Below the pieces are notes generated by a model, which saw only the letters and a list, made by a program, of their open reading frames with translations, was not told the origin of the DNA and ran no database searches. From Pseudomonas sp. PA15(2017) (GTDB lineage Bacteria; Pseudomonadota; Gammaproteobacteria; Pseudomonadales; Pseudomonadaceae), in NCBI RefSeq assembly GCF_001945395.1, contig NZ_MSXV01000043.1, forward strand, positions 1 through 35,600: DNA of 35,600 bases, given 5' to 3'. Below, in pieces: positions 20,241-28,373 of this stretch (position 1 is its first letter; each line of letters starts with the position of its first letter). A program made the translations under genes and the position numbers.

Positions 20241-20831
20241 ATGACTGCCGTACAACTGATCGTTGGCCTGGGTAACCCGGGCCCCGAATACGACCAGACC
20301 CGGCACAATGCAGGGGCCCTTTTCGTTGAGCGCCTGGCGGAGCGCCTGCGCTTCAATCTCAGCGTTGATCGCAAGTATTTTGGCCTGGTGGGCAAGTTCA
20401 ATCACCAGGGCCGCGAAGTTCGTCTGCTTATCCCCACCACCTTCATGAACCGCAGCGGCCAGTCCGTGGCGGCGTTGGCGAATTTCTTCAAGCTAAAACC
20501 CGAAGAAATCTTGGTGGCCCACGACGAACTCGACATGCCTCCCGGCGTCGCCAAACTCAAACAGGGTGGCGGGCACGGCGGGCATAACGGGCTGCGCGAC
20601 ATCATTGCCCAGCTCGGCAACCAGAACAATTTCCACCGCCTGCGGCTTGGCATCGGCCACCCTGGGCACGCCAGCATGGTCTCCAACTTCGTACTCGGCC
20701 GCGCGCCGCGTGGCGAGCAGGAACTGCTGGATACCAGCATCGGCTTCGCCCTCGACGTCCTCCCGGAAATACTCGCCGGTGACTGGACGGTAGCGATGCG
20801 CAAGCTGCACAGCCAGAAAGCCACTCTCTAA
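20241..20831 (+). CDS. pth: Peptidyl-tRNA hydrolase
   Basis: Releases peptidyl groups from drop-off peptidyl-tRNAs. 196 residues. The N-terminal [20 protein letters not shown] contains the catalytic His22 and Asn12. FMNRSG and [11 protein letters not shown] supply the other active-site residues, and [13 protein letters not shown] is also conserved. The gap to ychF is 34 bp, so they are likely co-transcribed. Confidence 0.97.
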   Translation: MTAVQLIVGLGNPGPEYDQTRHNAGALFVERLAERLRFNLSVDRKYFGLVGKFNHQGREVRLLIPTTFMNRSGQSVAALANFFKLKPEEILVAHDELDMPPGVAKLKQGGGHGGHNGLRDIIAQLGNQNNFHRLRLGIGHPGHASMVSNFVLGRAPRGEQELLDTSIGFALDVLPEILAGDWTVAMRKLHSQKATL

Positions 20832-20865
20832 TTTCATCTACCGCCATTGGCGCGAGGGATACACC

Positions 20866-21966
20866 ATGGGATTCAATTGCGGCATCGTCGGCCTGCCCAA
20901 CGTCGGCAAGTCCACCCTGTTCAATGCCCTCACCAAGTCCGGCATCGCCGCTGAGAATTTCCCGTTCTGCACCATCGAGCCGAACAGCGGCATCGTGCCC
21001 ATGCCCGACCCACGCCTCGACGCCCTGGCCGAGATCGTCAAGCCCGAGCGCGTGATTCCCACCACCATGGAATTCGTCGATATCGCCGGCCTGGTCGCCG
21101 GCGCCTCGAAAGGTGAAGGCCTGGGCAACAAGTTCCTCGCCAACATCCGCGAGACCGACGCCATCGCCCATGTGGTGCGTTGCTTCGAAGACGAGAACGT
21201 CATCCACGTCGCCAACAGTGTCGACCCCAAGCGCGACATCGAGATCATCGACCTCGAGCTGATCATGGCCGACCTCGACAGCTGCGAGAAGCAACTGCAG
21301 CGCGTCGCCCGTACCGCCAAGGGCGGCGACAAGGAAGCCGTGGCACAGAAGGCGCTGCTGGAAAAGCTCATCCCGCACTTCACCGAAGGCAAGCCGGCGC
21401 GCAGCCTGCTCAAGAACCTGGGTGACGACGAGAAGCGCCTGGCCAAGACCTTCCACTTGCTGACCACCAAACCGGTGATGTACATCGCCAACGTCGCTGA
21501 AGACGGCTTCGAGAACAACCCGCACCTGGACGTGGTGAGAGCCATCGCCGAGGAAGAAGGCGCCATCGTCGTGCCAGTGTGCAACAAGATCGAAGCCGAG
21601 ATCGCCGAACTGGACGATCTGGAAGAGATGCAGATGTTCCTGGAAACCATGGGCATGACCGAACCCGGCTTGAACCGCGTGATCCGCGCCGGTTACTCGC
21701 TGCTCAACCTGCAAACCTACTTCACCGCCGGCGTGAAGGAAGTGCGCGCCTGGACCGTCAAGGTCGGCGCCACCGCCCCACAATCCGCGGCCGCCATTCA
21801 TACCGATTTCGAAAAAGGCTTCATCCGCGCCGAAGTCATCGCCTATGACGACTTCATCCAGTACAAAGGCGAAGCCGGTGCCAAGGAAGCGGGCAAATGG
21901 CGCCTGGAAGGCAAGGAGTACATCGTCAAGGACGGCGACGTGATGCACTTCCGCTTCAACGTCTAA
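20866..21966 (+). CDS. ychF: Redox-responsive ATPase YchF (Obg-family P-loop protein)
   Basis: A ribosome-associated P-loop ATPase of the TRAFAC/Obg class. 366 residues. The Walker A motif GLPNVGKST is at about residues 8-16. The NxxE motif (NKIE), typical of ATP-preferring YchF instead of NKxD, is present, and a C-terminal TGS domain follows (about 275-360, [17 protein letters not shown]). The start is supported by GAGGGAT. It is the last gene of rplY-pth-ychF and is followed by a terminator. Confidence 0.97.
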   Translation: MGFNCGIVGLPNVGKSTLFNALTKSGIAAENFPFCTIEPNSGIVPMPDPRLDALAEIVKPERVIPTTMEFVDIAGLVAGASKGEGLGNKFLANIRETDAIAHVVRCFEDENVIHVANSVDPKRDIEIIDLELIMADLDSCEKQLQRVARTAKGGDKEAVAQKALLEKLIPHFTEGKPARSLLKNLGDDEKRLAKTFHLLTTKPVMYIANVAEDGFENNPHLDVVRAIAEEEGAIVVPVCNKIEAEIAELDDLEEMQMFLETMGMTEPGLNRVIRAGYSLLNLQTYFTAGVKEVRAWTVKVGATAPQSAAAIHTDFEKGFIRAEVIAYDDFIQYKGEAGAKEAGKWRLEGKEYIVKDGDVMHFRFNV

Positions 21967-21985
21967 GCCCTTGCCATAACGAACG

Positions 21986-22015
21986 AAGCCGCGCGAACAA
22001 CGCGGCTTTGTTGTT
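21986..22015 (+). terminator. Rho-independent terminator after ychF
   Basis: AAGCCGCG (21986-21993) pairs with CGCGGCTT (22001-22008) around CGAACAA and runs into a T-rich tail. It ends the rplY-pth-ychF transcript. Confidence 0.88.
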
Positions 22016-22124
22016 TCTGCAGTTGTACATGGCGCCCTGCGATACGGCTTTTTGCCAGCATCGCCCTATGCATGACGCCGCGCAGCAGTATACTGGCCCT
22101 GCCCTCCCCAGCAGGCGCTGTACC

Positions 22125-23844
22125 GTGAAACCCGACATTCCGAGTTCTGCTTCGGTCAGCCTCCCATCAGCGCGATTCGCTGCGCTGTTGCGCCTTGCCG
22201 GCCGCCTGAGCGGCTTCGGCCTCTGCGGCATCGCCACCGGCGATGACCCCTTGCAGCTCGACCCGCCGCAGCCCGCTGCCCTCCAGCAGGCCTTGCAGCC
22301 ACTGCTCATTCGTACGCGACTCGGCCAGTCACCACTCGTCATGCCAGACGCACGCCTGGGCGCACGTCACCCACATGACGCGCTCGGTTGCTTTATCGGA
22401 TACCCACTGCGTGTCGAAGCCGGCGAATGCCTCGGCATATTTTTCGTGGCCGATGCGGCCGCCCAGGCGATCGACGCCATCTTGCAGGGCACACTGCAGG
22501 ACATCGCCGACAGCGGACAGCGCTGCCCAGTTGCTCGCCCAGACGCCGACCGACGACGCCTCGCGGGAAGAAAACCGCATGGCCTTGGCCATTCAGGGCA
22601 GCGGCACCGGCATCTGGGATCGAGACCTGCTCAGGGGACAAATCCACTACTCCACCGCCTGGAAAGCCATGCTCGCCTATGCCGAACACGAGGTCAGCAC
22701 GCGTATCGAAGACAGCTACGCACGCGTTCACCCCGACGAGCTGGAGCACGTGCAGCAAGCAATGCAGGCCCACTTCAACGGGCAAACCGAGCAGTACCAT
22801 GTGGAGCATCGCCTGCGCTGCCGCGATGGCAGCTACAAATGGGTGTGCAGCCGCGGCAAGGTGGTCGCCCGCGACGCGCAGGGCAATGCCCTGCGCATGC
22901 TCGGCACCACCACCGACATCAGCAACCTGCGCTCACTGGCCAAGCGCCTGCAGCATAGCGTTGAGCTGGTCACCAGGCTGACCGACCAGGTACCCGGTGT
23001 GGTCTTCCAGTACCTCAGCTACCGCGACGGCAGCGGTAGCTTCACCTACGTCAGTGCCGGTGTACGCGACATCTTCGAAGTCACCCCGGAGCAACTGCTG
23101 CACGATCCGGAAATCATCCACCATTGCGTGCACCCCGACGACCTCGCCGTGTACAACGCCGCGCGCAAGGAAGCCGAGCGAGTCTTCTCCAACTGGCACG
23201 TCGAATACCGCGTGCAGTTGCCTCGGCAAGGCCTGCGCTGGCGCCTGGGGGAAGCGCGCCCACAGCGCGAAGTGGACGGCAGCATCGCCTGGCACGGCGT
23301 GGTGACCGACATCACCGAGCGCAAACGCTTCGAGCGCGAACTGCACGAATTCGCCTCCATGGATGCCCTCACCCAACTGGCCAACCGGCGCGTGTTCATG
23401 GCCTACCTGGGCACCGAACTGGCGCGCATCCAGCGTCGCGACATGAGCGTGTCGAGCCTGCTGATGTGCGACTTGGACCACTTCAAACTGGTCAACGACC
23501 GCTGGGGCCATGGCATCGGCGACCGCGCCCTGCGCCATTTCAGCGATATCCTGCGCAGCCAACTGCGCGCCAGCGACCTGGCCGGCCGCGTCGGCGGCGA
23601 AGAGTTCGCCGTGCTGCTCAGCGGTGCCGGCAGCTTCCCAGCCCGCGACTTCTCCTGTCGCGTGCAACACGCCCTGGCCAGCGAGCCGCTGCGCGTCGAC
23701 GGTGAGGAAATCCACCTGACCCTGAGCATCGGCCTCACCCAACTGACACCACAGGACTCCACCCCAGACACCGCCTTCGGCCGCGCCGACAAAGCGCTCT
23801 ACCGCGCCAAGCAGAACGGCCGCAATCGCGTAGAGATCAATTGA
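22125..23844 (+). pseudogene. GAF-PAS-PAS-GGDEF diguanylate cyclase, frameshifted by a 7-bp duplication
   Basis: The N-terminal GAF-like part (from GTG 22125, or ATG 22068) reads through LQDIADS in one frame. The rest, AAQLLAQTPTDD onward, continues in the next frame. At the junction the 7-mer GACAGCG occurs twice in tandem (22509-22522). Removing one copy joins the frames exactly and gives about 570 residues. The downstream frame has PAS 1 (IQGSGTGIWDRD to GTTTDIS), PAS 2 (PGVVFQYLSY to VTDITERKR) and a full GGDEF domain with the GGEEF active site and an RxxD inhibitory I-site (RASD). As it stands, translation from the 5' end runs out of frame to 22958. The C-terminal part could be made alone from ATG 22579, which has GGAAG eight bases upstream. 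Start choice is uncertain. Confidence 0.85.
22509..22522 (+). repeat. 7-bp tandem duplication GACAGCG x2
   Basis: Two exact copies, 22509-22515 and 22516-22522, lie at the frame junction of the GGDEF gene. Loss of one copy restores a continuous GAF-PAS-PAS-GGDEF frame reading LQDIADSAAQLLAQ. Confidence 0.9.
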
Positions 23845-23920
23845 GGGACCGGCAATGGCAGAAAAACCAGGCCAGACGCCTAAGCGGTTGAAAGTTCGTA
23901 AATTTATTCTGCCTCAGGGC

Positions 23921-23949
23921 TTGACACCCCCCAGACAGATAAGGAAAAT
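23921..23949 (+). promoter_or_regulatory. tRNA-Met promoter
   Basis: A perfect -35 TTGACA (23921-23926) and a -10-like GAAAAT (23944-23949), with a 17-bp spacer, place transcription start a few bases before the tRNA at 23961. Confidence 0.65.
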
Positions 23950-23960
23950 GCGCGCCACTC

Positions 23961-24037
23961 GGCTACGTAGCTCAGCTGGTTAGAGCATAGCATTCATAAT
24001 GCTGGGGTCCGGGGTTCAAGTCCCTGCGTAGCCACCA
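23961..24037 (+). tRNA. tRNA-Met (elongator, anticodon CAT)
   Basis: 77 nt including encoded CCA. The acceptor stem GGCTACG pairs with CGTAGCC, and the anticodon CAT is at 23995-23997. The sequence closely follows the E. coli elongator tRNA-Met. The position after ychF matches other pseudomonads, and accessory genes begin just downstream, making it a candidate integration site. Confidence 0.98.
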
Positions 24038-24045
24038 AACAAAAC

Positions 24046-24076
24046 AAGGGTTTACCGAAAGGTAAGCCCTTTTTTG
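24046..24076 (+). terminator. Terminator after tRNA-Met
   Basis: The stem AAGGGTTTACC / GGTAAGCCCTT (one G-T pair or mismatch) with a GAAA loop is followed by a T run ending TTTTTTG. It is a strong intrinsic terminator 9 bases after the tRNA. Confidence 0.9.
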
Positions 24077-24120
24077 TTTGCGCCGGTGACTACAAAGTGA
24101 CTATGGCGTGTCCACTACGA

Positions 24121-24540
24121 TCAATCGACCCAAGGGTTTATGACGCTCACCCCCAGGTGATCGAAGTGCCGAACATTACGCGTAGCAACAGGCGCATCGT
24201 ATAAAGCCGCAATGGCAGCGATCTGCGCATCGGCCATATCTGACACTTTTCTCTTCGCCTCACTGGCTGCAGCCAAACTGGCATAGCGAATCGCCGCATC
24301 GGTATCGAACGGCAGAATGCGCCCCGCAAAATCCTCATCAAACATCAGCTTCGCCATATCGGCGAAAGCAGTCTTGCGCTTCCCATCCGGCAGTCGAGCG
24401 ATTCCGTAGAGGATTTCAACCACGGTGATGGAGCTTATATAAAGCTGCCCTGCAGGCTGCTGGTCGATCCATGACAGAACTTCTACCGCTGGCTTGGCTT
24501 TCATCAGCTCCGAAAGCACGTTGGTATCAATCAGGATCAT
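24121..24540 (-). CDS. PIN-domain toxin, FitB/VapC family
   Basis: A 139-residue PIN-domain ribonuclease toxin. The acidic metal-binding residues of the family are visible: Asp5 in ILIDTNVLSEL, Glu42 in VVEILYGIARL and Asp104 in SDMADAQIAA. The C-terminal ATRNVRHF motif has Asn122 at the fourth position. FitB/VapC toxins cleave specific RNAs, often tRNA. Its start overlaps the antitoxin stop (ATGA), the standard antitoxin-first order. It sits just downstream of tRNA-Met on the opposite strand, in accessory DNA. Confidence 0.94.
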   Translation of the reverse strand: MILIDTNVLSELMKAKPAVEVLSWIDQQPAGQLYISSITVVEILYGIARLPDGKRKTAFADMAKLMFDEDFAGRILPFDTDAAIRYASLAAASEAKRKVSDMADAQIAAIAALYDAPVATRNVRHFDHLGVSVINPWVD

Positions 24541-24782
24541 TCGTCGAAGCTCGCAGCCCTGGCTTTAGTGTTTCGCTCAGGCGCTTCAAGGTCAGCACCA
24601 CCCACTGCAGAAAAACGGGCATGGATTCGACTACCTAAACCACCTTTCTTATCTTGCTTGGTCAGCGCTTGGCGAATGATCAGTCTCGCCTCTTCTTCCA
24701 TGGAACGCCCGTGGCTGGCGGCAACGACGCGCAGCATGGCCTTGAGGTCATCATCCAGATTTCGAATAGTGATAGTTGCCAT
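24537..24782 (-). CDS. FitA-like ribbon-helix-helix antitoxin
   Basis: 81 residues. The N-terminal ribbon-helix-helix ATITIRNLDDDLKAMLRVVAA with SMEEEARLIIRQAL is typical of FitA. The C-terminal tail (RIHARFSAVGGADLEAPER) is the toxin-binding part, with an Arg expected to reach into the PIN active site. The ATG at 24782 has GGAGGG six to seven bases before it, so it is preferred over an in-frame TTG four codons upstream. It represses its own promoter by family precedent; a palindrome candidate is at 24831-24844. Confidence 0.93.
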   Translation of the reverse strand: MATITIRNLDDDLKAMLRVVAASHGRSMEEEARLIIRQALTKQDKKGGLGSRIHARFSAVGGADLEAPERNTKARAASFDE

Positions 24783-24830
24783 AAGGCCCTCCAAATGAAA
24801 TCAATGCAGTCATTGCTATCATACGTATAT

Positions 24831-24844
24831 GCATGTAGACATGC
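24831..24844 (-). promoter_or_regulatory. Candidate FitA operator
   Basis: GCATGT-AG-ACATGC is a perfect 6-bp-arm palindrome about 50 bp before the antitoxin start, next to a second ACATGT palindrome (24847-24852). Ribbon-helix-helix antitoxins typically bind such paired palindromes. Function is inferred. Confidence 0.5.
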
Positions 24845-25056
24845 CCACATGTTTACAAGCCAATGGCATAGCTGCCCTGTTGCAGCGGCGACAGACGAAG
24901 GGCCGAGGCCAAGTGATCACACGATAGGTAGCGCTGTTCATGGTCATCCGAGCCGCTGGCGAACTGTTGGATGATGGAATGCACAGACGGTCATCTGCCT
25001 GATAGCGTGCAGCATACCTTGCAGTCACAGTACTGGATGCGCCAGGCGCGTAACGC

Positions 25057-25086
25057 AAAAAAGGCTTATCACCCGATAAGCCTTTT
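25057..25086. terminator. Bidirectional terminator
   Basis: The stem AGGCTTATC / GATAAGCCT, with A-tract to the left and T-tract to the right, lies 20 bp beyond the stop of the small minus-strand membrane protein gene, whose transcript it can end. Confidence 0.85.
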
Positions 25087-25105
25087 CGTCGCAAATGCGT
25101 TGTAT

Positions 25106-25381
25106 CTAGATCACCAAAAACCCCGCCACGATCAGTGCCGCCACGGTCACCACACCTAAGATGAGCAGTACCCGGCTGGTCCTGGTGTTTTCACGGTTGT
25201 CGATCAGCGGCTGGGCTGGCAGTTGCAGGTAGGGAGGCGTGGTGCTGAGTTTGAGGGGGCGTTGGATGCGCAGGACGTTGCCACCCTTGGGGTCTGGCTT
25301 GGCGCTGAAGTTGTCCCATGAGGCGTTGTGCCCCCGCTGTCGACGGCCTTCGCGCCACCACTCTCGGTCTTCCGGTCCCAT
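25106..25381 (-). CDS. Small tail-anchored membrane protein of unknown function
   Basis: 91 residues. I do not recognise the family. The N-terminal 65 residues are polar and rich in Arg, Pro and Trp (EDREWWREGRRQRGHN). Residues about 70-91 form one hydrophobic helix (VLLILGVVTVAALIVAGFLVI) ending at the C-terminus, which indicates a tail-anchored inner-membrane protein. It is supported as a gene by a strong AGGAGGG ribosome-binding site seven bases before the ATG and a terminator just after it. It lies in the accessory stretch downstream of tRNA-Met. Confidence 0.7.
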   Translation of the reverse strand: MGPEDREWWREGRRQRGHNASWDNFSAKPDPKGGNVLRIQRPLKLSTTPPYLQLPAQPLIDNRENTRTSRVLLILGVVTVAALIVAGFLVI

Positions 25382-25970
25382 GCTTCGCCCTCCTGGCTGT
25401 TGTGGTCTGATCCATCAGAGCTGCATCGGCAGCTGCAAGTTCAGTGTACGCCTGTAAACCGCCTCACGTGGGGCGATATACGCACCGTCAATCGGCTGGT
25501 ATTCGGCGGTGACGCTGTTACGCCAGCGGACGGTGTGCACAACCCGCTTTCTCCTGCGCGCCCGACTGCAACAGTGACTGCCCTCACTTCCCTTATCTTC
25601 GCCGTCAGACCTTATGGTTCGGGGCTGTTGCACCTGGCTACAGGCGGGCGTGCTGGGCATGCCGGTAAAAGCCAAGCCTTTGTGCTGGCGATAGACAACG
25701 GCCTGCGGGTTGGCGTACGCGCGGGTGGTACGCGTGTGATTCAGGGGCGCACCTATGCTGGATGACCAGGGTCGCCACATCGCTCGGTTGAATGGCTGGC
25801 ATCGAGGAGGGGTCCCTGGCGGTGAAGTCGACCTATAGGGCCGTGGCCGGCGGCGTGATGATCAGCAAGCCTCTGGCCATGGCCAACTATGCTGCTGCGT
25901 CGAGCGGCTTTACTGGACGTCTGTGCCCAATGGTCACACACGCTCGAAACCGGCGGCTGGAAACGGTCGG
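25382..25970. other. Poorly coding, probably decayed region
   Basis: No intact gene is convincing over these 589 bases. A minus-strand open frame at 25415-25780 has plausible Pseudomonas codon use at both ends (AYANPQAVVYRQHKGLAFTG and VTAEYQPIDGAYIAPREAV). Its middle (SHCCSRARRRKRV) looks like a shifted frame, and it has no good ribosome-binding site. It may be the remnant of a gene that once preceded the tail-anchored protein. Upstream, 25780-25970 is broken by stops in the frames that look most coding. Confidence 0.35.
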
Positions 25971-26360
25971 CTAGTTGAGCAGTAGCTCGACCGACAGGAA
26001 CAGGCCAGCGATGCCGCACAGCAGCCCGCCCAGCCAGAAGAACGAGGCGCCGCGCTGCACTGGAGTGTCGATCACCGCGCGCTTAGGGAAGGCCGGATCG
26101 TAGCGCACCGCCACCAGATCGCCTTTACGGTAGTGGCGCCAACTGCTCATGCTGCTCTCGTGCATGTGCCGGTTGCCGTGCTCGTCGCGCCACTCGAAAC
26201 GCGGGTAGCGGCTCGGTGTGCTGAGCCCCCGGTCACTGGCAATGATCCGCCCTTTTGCGCACAACCAGTCGCGGCTGACATGACGCCGGGACAGACCGAT
26301 GCCCATGAGAACGGCGCCGACGCAGCCGAACACCAGGGCAAGAAAAACAGCAACAGGCAT
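25971..26360 (-). CDS. DUF3592 two-TM membrane protein
   Basis: 129 residues, with TM helices at about 3-22 and 106-126. The central extracytoplasmic part has the DUF3592 pattern: CAKGRIIASD, then PRFEWRDEHGNRH, then GDLVAVRYDPAFPKRAVID. The function of the family is not known. The start is as given by the first hydrophobic helix; the Shine-Dalgarno is weak. It is likely the edge of the accessory stretch. Confidence 0.85.
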   Translation of the reverse strand: MPVAVFLALVFGCVGAVLMGIGLSRRHVSRDWLCAKGRIIASDRGLSTPSRYPRFEWRDEHGNRHMHESSMSSWRHYRKGDLVAVRYDPAFPKRAVIDTPVQRGASFFWLGGLLCGIAGLFLSVELLLN

Positions 26361-26510
26361 GTATCACTCGAATCAGGTACGTGAATAAGTAGTGCCCCCT
26401 GTAGCCCGAAGGTTCACGGAAAAAAACTGCCGTTCGGCGGCATGCGCAGCGGGGTGTGCAGAAGTGTCACCGGCAACGCGGTATAAGAAGACGACAGGCT
26501 GGTGGGGTGG

Positions 26511-26523
26511 CCTAAAATTTAGG
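26511..26523 (+). promoter_or_regulatory. Palindrome and probable -10 of the RcnB-like gene
   Basis: CCTAAA-A-TTTAGG is a perfect palindrome that contains TAAAAT (26513-26518), a good -10 element, about 65 bp before the RcnB-like start codon. The -35 region is poor, which suggests an activator or an operator-controlled promoter. Assignment is inference. Confidence 0.4.
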
Positions 26524-26543
26524 TTGAGTTTTCCGCAGCCTGC

Positions 26544-26567
26544 CCGTGTCCATTCCTATGGACACGG
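26544..26567 (+). promoter_or_regulatory. 10-bp stem-loop just before the RcnB-like ribosome-binding site
   Basis: CCGTGTCCAT and ATGGACACGG form a perfect 10-bp stem with loop TCCT. It ends four bases before the AAGGAGAG ribosome-binding site (26571-26578). The loop is complementary to AGGA of that site. It may be a leader structure controlling translation or mRNA stability, or an operator. Confidence 0.5.
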
Positions 26568-26582
26568 ATTAAGGAGAGTCAC

Positions 26583-26945
26583 ATGAAAACCAAGCCCACC
26601 CTCAGTATCTTGTTCGGCGCCCTGTTGGTCAGCGGCATGGCCCATGCGGCCGACCCGGCCGAGCAGGAACCGGCCCGTGAGGTTTATCAGGATCAGGTGC
26701 TCAAGCAGCAGCCGGACCAGGAAGATCCACAAGCCAAGGACCCGATGCACATCGGCGATCTCAAGGAAGGCACCCCGGCACCGCACAAGTACTGGCGTGA
26801 CGACTACGCGATCAAGGATCTGAAAAAGCACAACCTGCCGGAGCCCGAAGACAAGGAGCACGAGCATTGGGTGAAGATCGGTACCGACTACGTGTTGCTC
26901 AACAACAACACCGGCACCATTCAGCGCATCATCAAAGGCAAGTAA
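26583..26945 (+). CDS. RcnB-like periplasmic protein
   Basis: 120 residues with a signal peptide (cleavage after AHA, about residue 22). The mature part is charged and ends with the RcnB-family pattern YWRDDYAIKDLKKHNLPEP, then WVKIGTDYVLLNNNTGTIQRII. E. coli RcnB is a periplasmic protein in Ni/Co homeostasis, but many relatives in pseudomonads have no proven metal role. The start is supported by a strong AAGGAGAG. It is followed 116 bp later by the small TM protein. No metal-efflux gene lies nearby, so function should not be transferred confidently. Confidence 0.88.
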   Translation: MKTKPTLSILFGALLVSGMAHAADPAEQEPAREVYQDQVLKQQPDQEDPQAKDPMHIGDLKEGTPAPHKYWRDDYAIKDLKKHNLPEPEDKEHEHWVKIGTDYVLLNNNTGTIQRIIKGK

Positions 26946-27061
26946 CCGCGCTGTCACGCTGCACCGACACGGAAATTAAAGCTCAACGACGCCGCGTAAG
27001 TGGCTATCATTCACGCAGGTTCCGCCATGCCTCGTGTCGGTTCTTTCTCTTCTAGGGATGG

Positions 27062-27511
27062 ATGATGAAAGTTTCAGCAAACAAACCCAAAAGCCCGCGC
27101 AGTGAGCTCGCGCGCACTGCCCTCGCGGTGGCCGTTGGTGCCGCGCTGGCTTATGGGGCGGCTCATCTGTTCACCCGCCTCTACCCGACGCAGCAACAGG
27201 CAGCACCGACCACCACCAATGTCACCCCGGCTCCGGCTGCCGCCCCCAAGGTTGCGCCGATAGGGCCAGTGGCGCCCGGTGAAGATCCCTGGTGGCGTGG
27301 CGATACCGAGTTCTGGCAGGAACAGGCACGCTTGAATAGCGCCGCGGTAGCACCGCAATACCGCGAGCTGCAATTCGCCTGGTCCGAGCATATGGCCGCG
27401 CTTGCCAAACAACGCGCCCAGCAGGACGGCAGCAAGCGCGACCCGGCCACCCTGCAGGCCAATGACGCACAAACCACCGAGCTGCATATCCAGTCACGCA
27501 GCAGGCAGTAA
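27062..27511 (+). CDS. Uncharacterised single-TM protein
   Basis: 149 residues, family not recognised. The N-terminus is basic (NKPKSPRSELAR) and is followed by one hydrophobic segment (TALAVAVGAALAYGAAHLF, about 18-37). A Pro/Ala/Thr-rich linker comes next, then a polar C-terminal domain with DPWWRGDTEFWQEQARLN, suggesting a protein anchored in the inner membrane with a periplasmic domain. The ATG at 27062 follows AGGGATGG; a second ATG directly after it is equally possible. The domain has the look of a pseudomonad-specific protein. Confidence 0.75.
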   Translation: MMKVSANKPKSPRSELARTALAVAVGAALAYGAAHLFTRLYPTQQQAAPTTTNVTPAPAAAPKVAPIGPVAPGEDPWWRGDTEFWQEQARLNSAAVAPQYRELQFAWSEHMAALAKQRAQQDGSKRDPATLQANDAQTTELHIQSRSRQ

Positions 27512-27512
27512 T

Positions 27513-27592
27513 CCTCGGCCGCCCGGCTGCGCTCGCCCCCTCTTGCGTTCATCGCAGCGCGCTCGCCGCAGGGAACGCTTGCACGGCCGAGG
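27513..27592. repeat. Inverted repeat after the single-TM gene
   Basis: CCTCGGCCG (27513-27521) and CGGCCGAGG (27584-27592) form a perfect 9-bp stem around 62 bp, directly after the stop codon of the uncharacterised gene. No U-tract follows. Its role is unknown. Confidence 0.4.
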
Positions 27593-27702
27593 GCTCAAAT
27601 TCTGCCTCAGCCTCGCGCTTTCGCACGCCGATGCGAGCATAATGCCGCCCCCAAGCAGCCCGCCCGGATCGTCGTCGGGCTGCCCTATCGTTGGAGCCCT
27701 CG

Positions 27703-28365
27703 ATGGAATTCATTCACCTGGTTATCGATTTCATTCTGCATATCGACCAGCACCTGGCGGCCCTGACCGCTCAATACGGCACCTGGATCTACGCGATCCT
27801 GTTCCTGATCGTGTTCTGCGAAACCGGCCTGGTGGTTACGCCGTTCCTGCCCGGTGACTCGCTGCTGTTCGTGGCCGGTGCCATCGCCGTGCACGGCACC
27901 ATGAACGTGCACCTGCTGGTGCTACTGTTGATCACCGCGGCGATTCTCGGCGACGCATTGAACTACACCATCGGCCGCTTCATGGGCCAGCGGCTGTTCC
28001 GCAACCCGGACTCGAAGATCTTCCGCCGTCGCCACCTGGAAATCACCCAGCAGTTCTATGCCCGCCACGGCGGCAAGACGATCATCCTGGCGCGCTTCGT
28101 GCCGATCGTGCGCACCTTCGCGCCCTTCGTCGCCGGCATGGGCCGCATGAACTATGCCCACTTCGCCGCTTATAACGTGGTCGGCGCGATCCTGTGGGTC
28201 ACCCTGTTCACCTACGGCGGCTACTTCTTCGGTAACCTGCCGGCGGTGCAGAGCAACCTGCACTACCTGATCATCGGCATCATCATCGTGTCGATCCTAC
28301 CGGGTGTGATTCAGCTGATTCGCCACAAGATGAGCAGCTCGGCGCGTGTACAGACACCGCAATAA
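27703..28365 (+). CDS. DedA-family inner-membrane protein
   Basis: 220 residues of the DedA (SNARE-associated/VTT) superfamily, implicated in lipid-carrier recycling and proton-dependent envelope homeostasis. Conserved features are the re-entrant region [19 protein letters not shown] with acidic Glu and Asp, the GRFMGQRLF motif, and the second half [19 protein letters not shown] with the functionally important Arg residues. Several TM helices are clear. The ATG at 27703 follows TTGGAG six bases upstream and is preferred over the in-frame TTG at 27691. It ends before a strong bidirectional terminator. Confidence 0.95.
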   Translation: MEFIHLVIDFILHIDQHLAALTAQYGTWIYAILFLIVFCETGLVVTPFLPGDSLLFVAGAIAVHGTMNVHLLVLLLITAAILGDALNYTIGRFMGQRLFRNPDSKIFRRRHLEITQQFYARHGGKTIILARFVPIVRTFAPFVAGMGRMNYAHFAAYNVVGAILWVTLFTYGGYFFGNLPAVQSNLHYLIIGIIIVSILPGVIQLIRHKMSSSARVQTPQ

Positions 28366-28373
28366 GAGCCTGA

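Larger units (their letters stand above)
24795..25105. other. Gene-free stretch between toxin-antitoxin pair and small membrane protein
   Basis: It holds the toxin-antitoxin promoter and operator (near 24815-24855) and a terminator at 25057-25086. Between about 24860 and 25050 I recognise nothing; the reading frames on both strands look like shadows. Confidence 0.5.

Noticed and set aside
22024..22029. Single TGTACA before the GGDEF gene and several others scattered through the window
   Set aside because: Lone palindromic hexamers occur by chance and lack the 18-bp partner that marks the photolyase sites.
23855..23983. A 42-codon basic ORF (MAEKPGQTPKRLKVRKF...) with a GAGGG before it
   Set aside because: It overlaps the tRNA-Met promoter and runs into the tRNA itself; no sign of selection as protein can be seen.
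24020..26580. Attachment-site repeat of the tRNA-Met 3' end
   Set aside because: I looked for a second copy of the tRNA 3' sequence in the accessory stretch and found none, so no att site is called.
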